DNA of 64,000 nucleotides, from NCBI GenBank assembly GCA_027924585.1, contig BSBM01000125.1:3353001-3417000 (forward strand). The letters run 5' to 3'. Positions 11,589-22,430 of the stretch are shown one piece after another (positions within the stretch are counted from its first letter, which is position 1; each line of letters starts with the position of its first letter). A program made the position numbers and the translations under genes. The DNA is from Larix kaempferi (lineage: Eukaryota > Streptophyta > Pinopsida > Pinales > Pinaceae). The notes beneath the pieces are model-generated. The model saw only the letters and a program-made list of their open reading frames with translations, was not told the DNA's origin and did not search any database.

Positions 11589-13200
11589 AAGTGCCATTTG
11601 AAGCAGATTTTCATTTGTCGATTGTCAGAGCTACGATTGACCATTCCATGTACCGCCAGGAGCAGGTAAACCTAGACCCCAGCCAACAACTTTCTAGTGG
11701 TTTACAATTTCAATTTTTGTTCATTTTTTAGGTTTTTGGGTTGATTTATGAGGGGATTTTGCGCCCTCGGGTCGTTGCAAGTATCCTTTACGGGAAATCC
11801 GACGAACTCAGTTTTTCGCAAAACCCATAAGGGCATCTTGTGACAACGTCGCCCTGTCAGCAATGACAGGATGCGACGGAGGAAACGTCCATGTTCAACT
11901 CAAAACCTAGGCCACAAGAAAAACTTTCAATGGTTTGGGTGAGTTCTAATAGTGTTTAAATGCTTCCCTTGAAGGGTTTGTGGCTGTCACCATAGTTCTT
12001 GAATGGCGTGAGCATGAACACGAAGTAGAATATGTACAAGCGGAAAATGATCCATTGTGAGTGGATGCATTGAGAAACCGTGGACTGTTGAAGTTCTTCC
12101 AGGTCCAGGGCATGAGGGCCCAAGTCCCACTACTGGAGCACATGCTCCGGAGTTGGGATGCAGCGCAATAGTATTTCATGATCGGGGAGGATGTGCTGAA
12201 TATAGATGTTGATGACATCTATTTCTTGACAAGACTATCCCAGAGGGGGGATATTGTGTCTCTCACCGTATGTCGAGGGAGTGACCAGACGGTGGATGAC
12301 TTGATCGCCCAACATTGTACTCCACATGCCCGTGCCTCTAGTGGGAAAATTCCCATTAAAGAGGTTCGAGAACATCCATTGCACGTCATACTCTTCACTA
12401 TAGTGAGGATAGCAGGGAGCCAAGCGACTCATCTGGCTACCAAGTTCCAAATGTTACATGCATAAGAGTGTATGTCTCCCAAGGTGTTTAAATAGTGTGA
12501 GGGACTCCTCACCAACCTTCAAGCTCAGCTGACCAAGTGTCGGCGTGGTGAACTCAAGAAGTTCGGTTACAGATCAGTAGTGATCTCTTTCTTGTTGGAG
12601 CGGGTACCTCTCTTACACCCGCAGGTGACCTTGGATGATAGGGATGCCAAGGATCCTCATATGGCTCGATGGACAGAGGTGATGGCCCACCATGGTGGTG
12701 GGGGGTCCGATCATCGGATATGGTTCCATATTCTTCACTTGGCTGGAAGGCCAACTGCTCATGATCGAGGACTATCTGTACAGTGGTATGGACTTCAGGG
12801 AGGATCCAGACCTGGTGTTTCTTGATGGAGCAGAGTGAGGAGATATCGGTAAGAACAATGACCCTTGTACTTTTTCATTTTGTGTATTTATAAAAAAAAA
12901 TTTCGGGTGGTGCTGATGAGTTAATAACATGTTTGTGCAGATGTGGGCCCTTCACGACCAGTCGGAGTTTCACTTCTCGCGAGGAGGGGAGAGGCACCAC
13001 CTGTAGCCCTATCCATGCATGTTGCCATCGTAGAGATGGAGGATGCCTATGAGAACCTCACTAGGTTGACATTAGACGTTCCATATCCGACAGTGCATGA
13101 GTTACCTCGGCCCATGCCAAGGTACACGGTTGGTGTGAATTTGCGTTTCAATGAGTTGCTCCACAAGGTAGCGAGAGCGGTTGACTGCTTCCATGGCTAG
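11589..13200 (+). pseudogene. Antisense plant-mobile-domain-like gene inside Gypsy G
   Basis: This runs opposite to pol. Recognisable blocks: WREHEHEVEYV, then LLEHMLRSWD, DIYFLTRLSQRGDIVSL, KKFGYRSVVISFLLERVPLL, ARWTEVMAHHGGGG, and after a frame change near 12715 TWLEGQLLMIEDYLYSG and MDFREDPDLVFLDGAE. This order resembles the plant mobile domain (aminotransferase-like, PMD) found in plant transposons and MAIN-like proteins. A canonical intron fits at 12849-12940, after which the frame continues to a stop at 13200. A second possible intron lies at about 11668-11732. Stops near 12055, 12170, 12465 and 12492 and the frameshift show decay. Family assignment is from memory of motif order, not from a search. 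Confidence 0.55.
12849..12940 (+). other. Probable spliceosomal intron in the antisense gene
   Basis: It starts GTAAGAAC and ends TTTGTGCAG, is T-rich, and is 92 bp long. Joining its flanks keeps the downstream frame (GPSRPVGVSLL onwards) open to the stop at 13200. One TGA remains just upstream of the donor. Confidence 0.5.
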
Positions 13201-13530
13201 CAGGCGAGGGATGCGAGACCCAGGGGTGCACGGGCCAGGCGTTAGGCCTTATGTTATTATGTATGTACTGAGAGCTTGTGAGCCTTAGATTTTGTACTAC
13301 CGAAAGCTATCAGGCTTCAGATTTTGTATAGACTCATTAAAAGCCATCGTGCTTCAAATTTTTGTATCAACACTACTTAATCTTGATTTATATATATACA
13401 GACATTTTGGCGGCTTTATATATTTGTGTCCCATATGAGATCTTGTTTATGTGTTTGCTTATACAATGAATTATTTACATGTTATGCTTGCTTTTACAAT
13501 TCATGAATATGCTATGTGTGTGCAATGTAC
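13201..13530 (+). other. Trailer of the antisense gene in Gypsy G
   Basis: No ORF. It contains three short direct repeats (GAGCTTGTGAGCCTTAGATT, then AGCTATCAGGCTTCAGATT, then AGCCATCGTGCTTCAAATT) and AT-rich sequence up to the Copia A insertion. It fits a 3' untranslated region. Confidence 0.35.
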
Positions 13531-14179
13531 TGTTGATGTATATCTAACTTCGGGATGTATTTCATATATGTATGTTGTATGTACTCCTATAGAGATGGTA
13601 TTATTCCTCTATACAGAAGTGTCATCATTTATATTGTAAATGTCGTAACTTATACTTGATGGGTTATTAGACCACCTTGTTGGGGTCGGCCCTGTACAAG
13701 TCATGTGGGTCGAAGGGTTATTAGACCACCCTATTGGCGGTCGGCCATGTGGGTCGAAGGGTTATTAGACCACCCTATTGGGGGTCGGCCCAGTTAGCAT
13801 TATGTTATGTGGTTAAGTTCGAGCCTACATGATTTATGTAAAAGGCAAGTCAAGTCAAGTATAAATAGAGTGCGGGAGGCACTCTATTTGATTACTCACT
13901 TCTCACTCATGCACTCAAGGAGGAGTGGCGCACTTATGGAGGAGGAGGATTTGCTGCTAGGATATGTCTATCTCTTATGTTTGGGTTGTATCATTTCTCT
14001 ATCTATCTCTGAGGAAGTTATTGGGGTTTTTCACCTTTATGGTTTTCCCCAAGTAAATCTTTGTGTCTCTTGTCCTTGCATTATTGTCTCCATGATTGAT
14101 ATGCTGTAGATATGCTGTACATGTTGTTCTCTCAGTTAAGATCCTAGATCAGATTGAAGTAAATTCTGAAAATTTAACA
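13531..14179 (+). repeat. Copia A 5' LTR
   Basis: It opens TGTTGATGTATAT and closes AATTTAACA. U3 contains a duplicated block with GGGTTATTAGACCACC and GGTCGGCC. It carries an extra GATATGCTGTA unit near 14098-14112 that is absent from A's own 3' LTR but present in element K. Confidence 0.9.
13860..13889 (+). promoter_or_regulatory. Copia A LTR TATA box with 11-bp inverted repeat
   Basis: TATAAATAG is followed and overlapped by AAATAGAGTGC (13863-13873) and GCACTCTATTT (13879-13889), which are perfect reverse complements with loop GGGAG. The stem covers the expected transcription start. Confidence 0.75.
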
Positions 14180-14192
14180 TGGTATCAGAGCT
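14180..14192 (+). promoter_or_regulatory. Primer binding site of Copia A
   Basis: TGGTATCAGAGCT directly follows the LTR and is complementary to the 3' end of initiator tRNA-Met. Confidence 0.85.
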
Positions 14193-15390
14193 AGCTTGAA
14201 AGAAGGCATGATATGGCATGTATGACACTTGTTGCACTTACGATGATAAGGCTTGATATAGCAAAAACCAGTCATCGTAGCACTTTCGCTATAAATCCGT
14301 TATGTCGAAGTTTTTGGATCTGAAAGATTTACAGGTCGAAGATTAAATCTCCATGCACCTTGTGTCCAAAGGAAAACCTCTAATTCGTTGTACTTTGTGA
14401 TTTATGATCTTTACAATATAGGGTTTCTGTCTCTTCCAGATCTGAGTCAAAATCAGGTGACCTTGGGAAAAAGGTCATAACTTGGGCTAGGGAGCTCCAA
14501 ATGAAATTTCATAAAAAGTAATAGGTAGTAAACAGACTGTACTATCTCACAAAAATTGTTCAGAGGCCGAAGTTGAAACAGTGACATGTGGCAAGCCGTA
14601 CAAGTTCGCTCTCCTGTATTATCCCATAAACAGGTCACGTTGCGACACTTGGCATAACTCTCTCTCAGAGAATCCAATTGAGGCCAGACCTATCAGGATG
14701 GAAAGATAACAGGTTGGGCTATCTTAGGAAACGTTTTCAGACCCTGTGGATCGAAAAGTTCGGAGGTACACTAGAAACAATCAGGTACATATTTATGTCA
14801 AAATAGAATTATTTTTGAGTACCTTCATTCATGGCTTCCAGAATTTAGGGCTTCGGAGAAAGTTGGAATTTTTTGTAATCAGAGACCACGGCTGGATGAT
14901 ACTCATCAAAATTGAAATTTAGAGACTAAGATCAGAATTTTTGGTTGGGAAAAAGGCCGGGCTTGATCAGATCCTAGTTCGGGACTTTGATTAGAAAAGT
15001 GGAAAATTAGGGCTTCTGTAAAAATGGGAATTTTTGAAATCTGTGACCACGGCTGGAAGCTCCTCAGAAAAATAGAAGCTTAGAGCTTTGGATCAAACCT
15101 TTTGATTGGGCAGAAGAGTGGGCTTCATCAAACCCCAGTTCAGGGTCACGTCCAGTGAATCTGGAAGTTTCAAAGGCAAAATTGAGGAGTGAAACTTTGC
15201 AGTTTTCAAATTCCGAATATACCAGCTTGATCAGCTCATCAAGGTGCATATTTCTATCCTTTCGAAAGTTTGAAATTCAAAGTTTTAATTTTTTGGGGTT
15301 TCTCTAACAAACCCATATCCAGCTCTAGGTCCAGTTCTTGAAAATCAAGTGGATTGGGTTAATCCTAGAAGAAGATGGATTGGTCACCTG
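14193..15390 (+). other. Copia A leader
   Basis: Non-coding leader matching element K's leader. It contains an internal direct duplication of about 150 bp: the block around 14850-15000 recurs at 15005-15150, sharing GACCACGGCTGGA and TTGATTGGG-type text. Element C's leader (35115-35687) has one version of this block. Confidence 0.6.
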
Positions 15391-15450
15391 CATAAGTGAA
15401 GAAGTTCCTATTTCAGAGGGAGAGGAGGCTAAGGCCTTACATAAGAATAT
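15365..15450 (+). pseudogene. Copia A gag remnant
   Basis: About 28 codons align to the Gag N-terminus of C: ISEEVPISEGEEAKALHK compares with ISEEVPVPEGEEAKALHK. Sequence on both sides is lost or replaced. It is the only trace of gag in this copy. Confidence 0.7.
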
Positions 15451-17010
15451 TACAAGCGATCTCGACAGGTATGACTCATCGAGGTATGTTTCGATATTTT
15501 TTCATGATTAAGTTTATGGTATGTTTGTCTTCATGTTATTACGGTTAGTACAATCTTGATTTTAGACTTGTCGTATCACCTTAATAAAATTATGAATGCA
15601 CGATAGAAAATATTCATTGATTAGGGTGTTGACACTTATGATTGTACTAATGCATTATGGTGTTGTATGAGGTTTATGTTGTCTACTAACATGAAAGGTA
15701 CACCAAGAAAGACAAATTATGTTCTGGTTCAAGAACATATGATCATGATGACATGAGGACAAAGATTCATCCATTGTCATGTATCTCATAGAAGATCCAT
15801 TTACGAGGTATGTATAACTTGGTTTTATAATGGTTAACCTATGAGATATACAGGTTACTAGTACAAGTCATTGAAGAAGAACAAGAAGACATCATGTGAG
15901 TATGTTAGACACAACTAGCTAGCATGCTAATCAAGGTATGTTTTTCCTATATCAAGATAGAATCCTACCTTGTGTTAGGATCTTATACTGTTGTGTTGTT
16001 GATAATGATTATTCATGAAGTCATAGGTTTGAATAGTCATGGTTGTATGCATATTATGTTTCTTACCATAATTGATGATATGACTAACCAGAAGAATCAT
16101 GAAGGTACAGGTTTGAGTAATCACGGGTTTTATGCATATTATATCTCTTATCTTGATTGATGTTTTAACTAACCAAAAGAGTCCTATGATCAAATAAGAA
16201 TATGCATGAGTAAAAGAAGACTTCCCTGAAACCTTGAATACTAATGTTTATTATCTGTGTTTGAAATGATCCTGAGTATACATGCTTGAGATTATTGTGT
16301 TTTGATAATATTAAGATTATACTAATGAATGTTTGATTACGTATGAGACCTAGAGGATAACACAATGATGATACTAACAAGCATGCATAGGGATTGAGAA
16401 TGAATATAAGTTCAAGGACAAGTAATCTAGGAAGCAAAGATCAAGAGGGAGTACACTCCAGTGGTTTCTGCAAGGATGCAGATATTCAGAGGGAGTTTAC
16501 CATCTCTCTACATTCCACAACAGAAAGGTGTAGAAGAAGCTACTTTAGATTAGGACTCCAGTAGCTCCTGCAAGGAAGTGAAGACTCAGAGGGAGTCCAC
16601 CCAATGAACAAACAAAGATAAGTATTTGAATTGTCATTTCTTAAATAATACTGTTCAATAATGTATATACTGATGTTCCTAGAATTAGGTTGTGTATTAT
16701 GCATATTAGAATAATTGCATCGATGAACAGTATACTACTAATATGCATGGGTAAGTGGCCTATGGCACTGTACAACATTCCATTGCTACTTATCTAGAAT
16801 GAAACCTCTTTGCTGACATGTTGGGAGTTGTGCACACTCTTAACAATGTTCTGGTAGAGATTGGAAGGCATCTAGAAAGTTACGGGATATGGATAAATGT
16901 TGTATTGAAGCATTGGCTAAGATAATTGCATGACTGTATGACATATTTCTTTATGTGTAAGAATTTGTTCTGAAAATTATGAGATGTTTCTAATCATGCA
17001 ATTTAACCTG
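15451..17010. other. Unidentified AT-rich filler inside Copia A
   Basis: No ORF or known domain. An internal direct repeat is visible: CCAGTGGTTTCTGCAAGGA (about 16459) and CCAGTAGCTCCTGCAAGGA (about 16559), each followed by AGTCAGAGGGAGT-like text. It replaces the gag-protease-integrase region and is probably captured or heavily decayed sequence. Confidence 0.4.
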
Positions 17011-17139
17011 TTTTGTAGGAAAGACCGTATATCTTCACCTACAAAAGGACTACAACATTTGTCCCAGCAACAAAGATATCTATTGAAGATATTGAAGATA
17101 TTGAAGTTCCCAGGATCTGGGATGAAGAAATGGAATGCC

Positions 17140-18262
17140 ATGATCCGTCGATCATGAAGAATGATGTTTGGGATGTAGTCCCAAGACCTGAATGGAAGTT
17201 TGTTATGACTTCCATATGGATCTATCAAGATCAAGCATGCTGCAGTTGGCAGCATAGAGAAATATAAAAGTGATGAAATAGAAGATACACCAGATGGATT
17301 CAAGATAGCTTTCTTGAATGGTTTAGTTGAAGAAGAAGTGTATGTCGAGCAGCCACTTGGTTTTGAGACACATGACAGGGAGTCATATATGTGCAAAACT
17401 TGGGTATGATGCAAAACTTTCTAGGTATGGAGGTGTGGCAGAGTGCAGATGGAATCTTCCTTGGATAAGGGAAGTATGCAGTAGAGATCCTGAAGAGGTT
17501 CGGGATGATGGATTGCGAGGCTATGGCATCGAACCTGAAGCTTCTGTGTGATGCTTCATCTGAACCAATTGATGTCACTATGTATCGTCAGATGATTGGG
17601 TCCTTGATGTACCTGACGAACATGAGACCAGATTTTTGCTTTGCGGTGAACACATTGAGCTAGTTCTTAACAGATCCGAGGAGTGTTCACCTGGTTGCTA
17701 TAAAGCATATTCTGAGGTACCTGAAAGGTATAGTGGATTATGGGCTCAAGTATGAAGCAAATCAAAAGTTTAACCTGCAGGGTTATGTTGATTCAGATTT
17801 GGTTGGTAGTGCTGTAGATAGGAAGAGCACATCTGGGTGCTGCTTTAGTATGGGATCAGGTGTGATCTCTTGGTTTAGTAGGAAGCAGTCCTGCGTAGCA
17901 CTGAGTACAGCTGAGGCAGAGTATGTTGCAGCCTATTCAGCTAGTTGTGAGGCAGTATGGCTATGGAAGCTACTGTCTGAGTTATTTGATCTCCTGTTGG
18001 AGGCTACTGGTATCTTCTGTGATAACCAGAGTTGTGCGAAGCTGTCCGAGAACCCAGTGTTTCATGACAGGTCGAAACACATAGAGATCAAATATCACTA
18101 TATCAAGGATATGGAGCAGAGAGGAGCTGTGAAGCTCCTGTATGTTGCGACAGACGAGTAGATTGCAGATGTGCTGACGAAGCCACTAGCCAGGGTGAAG
18201 TTCGAGTACTTCAGAGAGAGGCTTGGCATTCTTCAGATCGAGGACACTTCGAGGAAGAAGTG
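17140..18262 (+). pseudogene. Copia A reverse transcriptase and RNase H, internally deleted
   Basis: The RT part has two deletions relative to B and C. One removes everything between SIEKYK and the IHQMD segment (17265-17285). The other joins YMCKT to LGMMQNFLGMEV near 17400 and removes about 85 codons including the YVDD catalytic motif. The connection and RNase H part (17560-18262) is nearly open: [29 protein letters not shown] (RNase H Asp), [10 protein letters not shown] (Glu), DNQSCAKLSENPVFHDRSKH and ADVLTKPLA. Unlike B and C it keeps CAG at IHQMD and DNQSC. Confidence 0.85.
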
Positions 18263-18329
18263 ATGAACACATTTGCTGAAGCCATTCCAAGCATGTTGGA
18301 AGGAGGATCCTTCACATGGCTATGGATGT

Positions 18330-18910
18330 AAGCGCTGGATGATGAGCATCAGGATGATGTTCTGGTTTCTGCTTGGATATGATCAGTTGGATCATTTTTA
18401 TATGTATGTATGCATCATGTTGTATGCTAGATATGATCAGTTGGATCATTTTTTATGTATGTATGTATGAATCATGTTGGATGCTGGATATGATCAGTTG
18501 GATCATTTATATGTATGTACGCATCATGTTGGATGCTAGATATGATCGGTTGGATCATGTGTATGTATTTTTGTATATGCATCATGTTGGATGCTTGGAC
18601 CATGTATCTGTATATGTATCAAGTGGATACATTGTATGATCAGGTGGATCATGTATGGTGATATGTATCATGTATTTGTATTTGTATCAGGTGGATACAT
18701 TGTATGATCAGGTGGATCATGTATGATGATATGTATCAAGTAGATACTTGGTATGCATCAGGTAGATGCATTATATGATTAGGATGATCATGGATGACGA
18801 GCTTCAGGATGTTGCTCCAGATGACATGCAGCAGGATGTTGCAGTGATGATGATCAGGATGATCATGTGTACATCAGGATGATGTATGGTGAGTATCAGG
18901 TTGATACTCT
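18330..18910 (+). repeat. Mini-palindrome array of Copia A
   Basis: At least a dozen short inverted repeats share an inner ATC...GAT and a 5-base loop, usually AGG plus two bases. Examples: ATGCATC-AGGTA-GATGCAT (18753-18771), GAGTATC-AGGTT-GATACTC (18891-18909), and ATGATC-AGTTG-GATCAT repeated in units of about 55-60 bp between 18379 and 18560. The outer arm bases differ between units but remain complementary. See findings. Confidence 0.8.
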
Positions 18911-18929
18911 ATGGCCGTGGATCAGGTTG

Positions 18930-19545
18930 TGCAGATGAGCATATAATTCGTTGCCCTGGGAGATTTGCAGATAGTCTTTCGAGGTTTTGGCTATGGCATG
19001 TAATTCGGTGCCCTGGGATATTTGGCAAATGCTCTTGCAAGGTTTTGCTTTGGGAGGACATATAATTCGTTGCCCTGGGAGATCTGCAGATAGTCTTACG
19101 AGGTTTTTCCTATGGCATGTAATTCATTGCCCTGGGATATCTGGAAGATGCTCTTTCGAGGTTTTGTCCTATGGCATATAATTTGTCCCTGGGAGATCCG
19201 ATAGGTTGGGTTGTGTGCCCGTAATCAGTCCTGGAATGCTCTTGCGAGGTTTTTCCATGACCACATGTAATTCGTGCCCTGGGAGATCCTATAGGTAGAG
19301 CTGTGTGCTCGTAACAGCCTGGGATGCTCTTGTGAGGTTTTGTGGTGACCACATGTAATTCGTGCCCTGGGAGATCCTATAGGTAGAGAAGCGTGCTCAT
19401 AACAACCTGGGATGCTCTTGCGAGGTTTTGTGGTGAGGTCACATATAATATGGCCCTGGGAGATCCTATAGGTAGAGCCGTGTGCTCATAACAGCCTGGG
19501 ATGCTCTTTCGAGGTTTTGTGGCGCACGTAATAAGTCTTGAGGAT
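18930..19545 (+). repeat. Second tandem array of Copia A
   Basis: Units of roughly 60-90 bp repeat about eight times. Each carries CCCTGGGAGAT (or CCTGGGAT) and a TGCTCTTGCGAGGTTTT-like segment spaced by TAATTCG text. The same array type occurs in B (27720-28330) and C (40150-40680) at the same place before the polypurine tract. Confidence 0.8.
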
Positions 19546-19769
19546 TCCACAGTATGGCCAGTGATGACGAAGACCTGCAGGTGGTGGGCCTACATCCAGT
19601 ATGAAAAAGGACTGGCTCTGTATAACTTCCTATGATGAGTAGATTCAGAGATTGATTGAGATAGCAGCAGCAGTGACGATGATGATGACTCGATGACGAT
19701 TATCCAGTGACGATGATCCAGAGAAGATGACTTGTGCTAGAAGACCTGTGCTGAGAAATACCTTCCTAG

Positions 19770-19780
19770 TTAAGAGGGAG
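19770..19780 (+). promoter_or_regulatory. Polypurine tract of Copia A
   Basis: TTAAGAGGGAG immediately precedes the 3' LTR; the same sequence is found in C and, on the minus strand, in B. Confidence 0.8.
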
Positions 19781-20418
19781 TGTTGATGTATATGTAACTT
19801 TGGAATGTATTTCATATATGTATGTTGTATGTACTCCTATAGAGATGGTATTATTCCTCTATACGGAAGTGTCGTCATTTATATTGTAAATGTCGTAACT
19901 TATACTTGATGGGTTATTAGACCACCTTGTTGGGGTCGGCCCTGTATAAGTCATGTGGGTCGAAGGGTTATTAGACCACCCTATTGGGGGTCGGCCATGT
20001 GGGTCGAAGGGTTATTAGACCACCCTATTGGGGGTTGGCCCAGTCAGCATTATGTTATGTGGTTAAGTTCAAGCCTACATGATTTATGTAAAAGGCAAGT
20101 CAAGTCAAGTATAAATAGAGTGCGGGAGGCACTCTATTTGATTACTCACTTCTCACTCATGCACTCAAGGAGGAGTGGTGCACTTATGGAGGAGGAGGAT
20201 CTGTTGCTAGGATATGTCTATCTCTTATGTTTGGGTTGTATCATTGCTCTATCTATCTCTGAGGAATTTATTGGGGTTTTTCACCTTTATGGTTTTCCCC
20301 AAGTAAATCTTTGTGTCTCTTGTGCTTGCATTATTGTCTCCATTATTGATATGCTGTACATGTTGTTCTCTCAGTTAAGATCCTAGATCAGATTGAAGTA
20401 AATTTTGAAAATTTAACA
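19781..20418 (+). repeat. Copia A 3' LTR
   Basis: It opens TGTTGATGTATATG and closes ATTTAACA. It includes the TATA box and inverted repeat at 20113-20139. It is 638 bp, 11 bp shorter than the 5' LTR. TGTAC follows. Confidence 0.9.
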
Positions 20419-20423
20419 TGTAC

Positions 20424-20818
20424 CAATCTAAGATGAAGTTGGCCATCGAGTCGGCAACTGTGTTCATGTTTCGTGGAATGTGCAGGTACTGAATGGATTC
20501 GAATGACCTTTCCAGAAGATGAACTTGTCAGAAAAGACGGATTAGGGTAGGGTCACGGATGGCGTAAACACGGTTGAGATGAGAGACCACCAGTTGTGAA
20601 TCTAGATGGATAACAACGTGGTCCATACCTAAGGAAAGAGCGTTGGTTAGGGTTCCAATGACTGCTTGATATTTCGCAGCATTGTTGGTTGCGAAACCTA
20701 GACACATTCCTCCTGAACTAATAAGTTCACTGGTGGGTGAGTATAACACCCAGACTTTCGAGGCAAGGTTGCGGGTATGCCGGCTAGCGCCGTCCGCGAA
20801 TCCGTAGCAAGTTTCCAT
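20424..20818 (-). pseudogene. Archaeal-type RNase H (aRH) of Gypsy G, after integrase
   Basis: The start METCYGFADGAS at 20818 carries the first catalytic Asp. GFATNNAAKYQAVIGTL has the position where the catalytic Glu is usual (here Lys in AAKY). DSQLVVSHLNRV carries the second Asp, and after one TGA (near 20528) HIPRNMNTVADSMAN carries the last. This is the aRH type that plant Tat elements gained in addition to the Gypsy RNase H. It lies downstream of integrase, not between RT and integrase. The Glu-to-Lys change may be decay. The base run before the ATG ends TGTGTGCAG, which looks like a splice acceptor. Confidence 0.75.
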
Positions 20819-20949
20819 CTGCACACGCAAATAGAACAAGGTATAAGTAACAAAACAAGACCTAAGCACGCAAAAAATCAAAGCATCACACCACACAAAA
20901 CACACGCCATGTACAGTATATACAAAGTACTTATGCATGAAAGACTCAG

Positions 20950-22430
20950 GCATAGTACCTCTTCAGGTAAATCCCATTGCGGGGTTCACCTAAAGATATC
21001 CCCTCATAGTCTTCATGTTCGTAGGCTCCCTTCTCCAGGATGCGCTTCATTATGTAAGATCCATGCCACATGGACTCAAAATTTCCTGCACCCAACTCAT
21101 CATGTCTTTGGTCGTATGTAAGGACAAAATCACCCTCGCTATAGACGCAAGGTTCTACCGACTTGTCATACTGTACTTTGATTTGTTTCTTATGAGTCTC
21201 ATTGGCAAGAGCGGCATCCCGACGGGTCTCATCGAGTTTCGCTAGGTAGACGAAGCATTCTTCCTCAGCAGTAGTGTTAGGGAGAAGTTCAACTGCGAGT
21301 TTGAGGGATGAAACCTAGCACTCTATTGGTAGGACTGCCTCGAATCCATACACTGATTGGAAGGGGGTTAATCCAGTGGTGGTCTTGATGGAAGTTTGAT
21401 AAGCCCATAGTGATGAAAAGAGCATGGTGTGCCAGTTGGACTTGTGCGTACCCACCATGCATTGGATCATGGTTTTCAAGACCTTGTTAATGGCCTCTAC
21501 TTGTCCATTGGACTGTGGGTAGTATGGTGTTGATTTTTCATGGAGAAAACCCAATCTAATGCTCAATTCGTCAACCATGTGGTTCATGAAGTGAGAACTA
21601 TGGTCGGTGACTATCGCTTGAGGAACTCCGAACCGTGCTATAACATGATTGAACATGAAGAGTACAGTGGTTTTGTTGTCGTTCGTGTATGTAGCAATAG
21701 CCTCGGCCCACTTTGAAAAGTAATCCACGGCTACTATGATGTAACCATGCCCCCTGGCCAAGGTAGGCTTATAGTGCATGAAGTCAATGCCCCATTTAGC
21801 GAAGGGGCCAACAACAATAATCGGGTGTAATGAGGTTGGGTGGGTGTGCTTCTTAGTTTGGAAGTGCTAGCATGGAGGACATTTCTTGACGGCCTCGATA
21901 TAATCTTTAAAGATAGATGGCCAAAAATATCCCGTGCAAAGTATCTTCTGGGTTGTAGCCATCCCAGAGAGATGACCGCCAAATGCCCCAGCATGACAGT
22001 CATTTAAGACGTGTTCAGCCTCCTCATGAGTGAGACAACGTCGAAGAATGGAATCAATACCACGATGGTACAAGGTATCACTGATGATCAGGTAATACTT
22101 TGCATGGTGGCGTATTCGACGACGGTCATCCCGCGAGAGTTGGGGGATGAAACGTTGGGTCTGAAGATATAAAATGATATCTCCATACCATGAATCAGAC
22201 GTGCTGATGAGGAACAATGATTCATCTGGAAGAGAATCATTGGGCTCGAATTCAACATTAGTACGGGGAAGATCATAGATCAGCTCGAAAAACACCAAAG
22301 ACTTTTTAAACTTAGCCTTTTTGAATAGGAGATCAAATTCCTGCAGTATCACGATCGAGTGTGAATACTTTCCCCCAAGCACCTGGCGTGTCAAAACGTG
22401 GTACATGGGGTTCGAATCAATGATGATGGT
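20950..22430 (-). pseudogene. Integrase of Gypsy G
   Basis: The zinc-binding part reads CHAGAFGGHLSGMATTQKIL then KKCPPC, followed by a stop at 21867. The core has WGIDFMHYKP, VTDHSSHF and GQVEAINKVLK (D, D, E), and SLWAYQTSIKTTTGLTPF in the tail of the core. The C-terminal part, after a TAG near 21312, reads LDETRRDAALANETHKKQI, then GAGNFESMWHGSYI and NGIYLKRYYA. This is close to the Tat-type integrase ending. Stops are few, so this is one of the better preserved parts of G. Confidence 0.85.

Larger units (their letters stand above)
13531..20418 (+). mobile_element. Copia element A (internally deleted)
   Basis: LTRs at 13531-14179 and 19781-20418, a perfect TGTAC duplication (13526-13530 and 20419-20423), an initiator-Met primer site and an AGAGGGAG polypurine tract define it. 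Inside, only a short gag scrap, a twice-deleted RT and an almost complete RNase H remain; protease and integrase are missing. About 1.5 kb of unidentified sequence sits between the gag scrap and RT. The 3' arrays (18330-19540) are well preserved. Confidence 0.9.

Noticed and set aside
13537-14109. Short ORFs in Copia LTRs (for example around 13807-14109)
   Set aside because: The same ORFs occur in every LTR copy over the TATA, R and U5 regions; they are incidental.
18370-18640. Plus-strand ORFs with repeated MISWII/MYVCIMLD
   Set aside because: These are translations of the mini-palindrome array; the arms give alternating Ile/Met/Trp codons. No coding signal.
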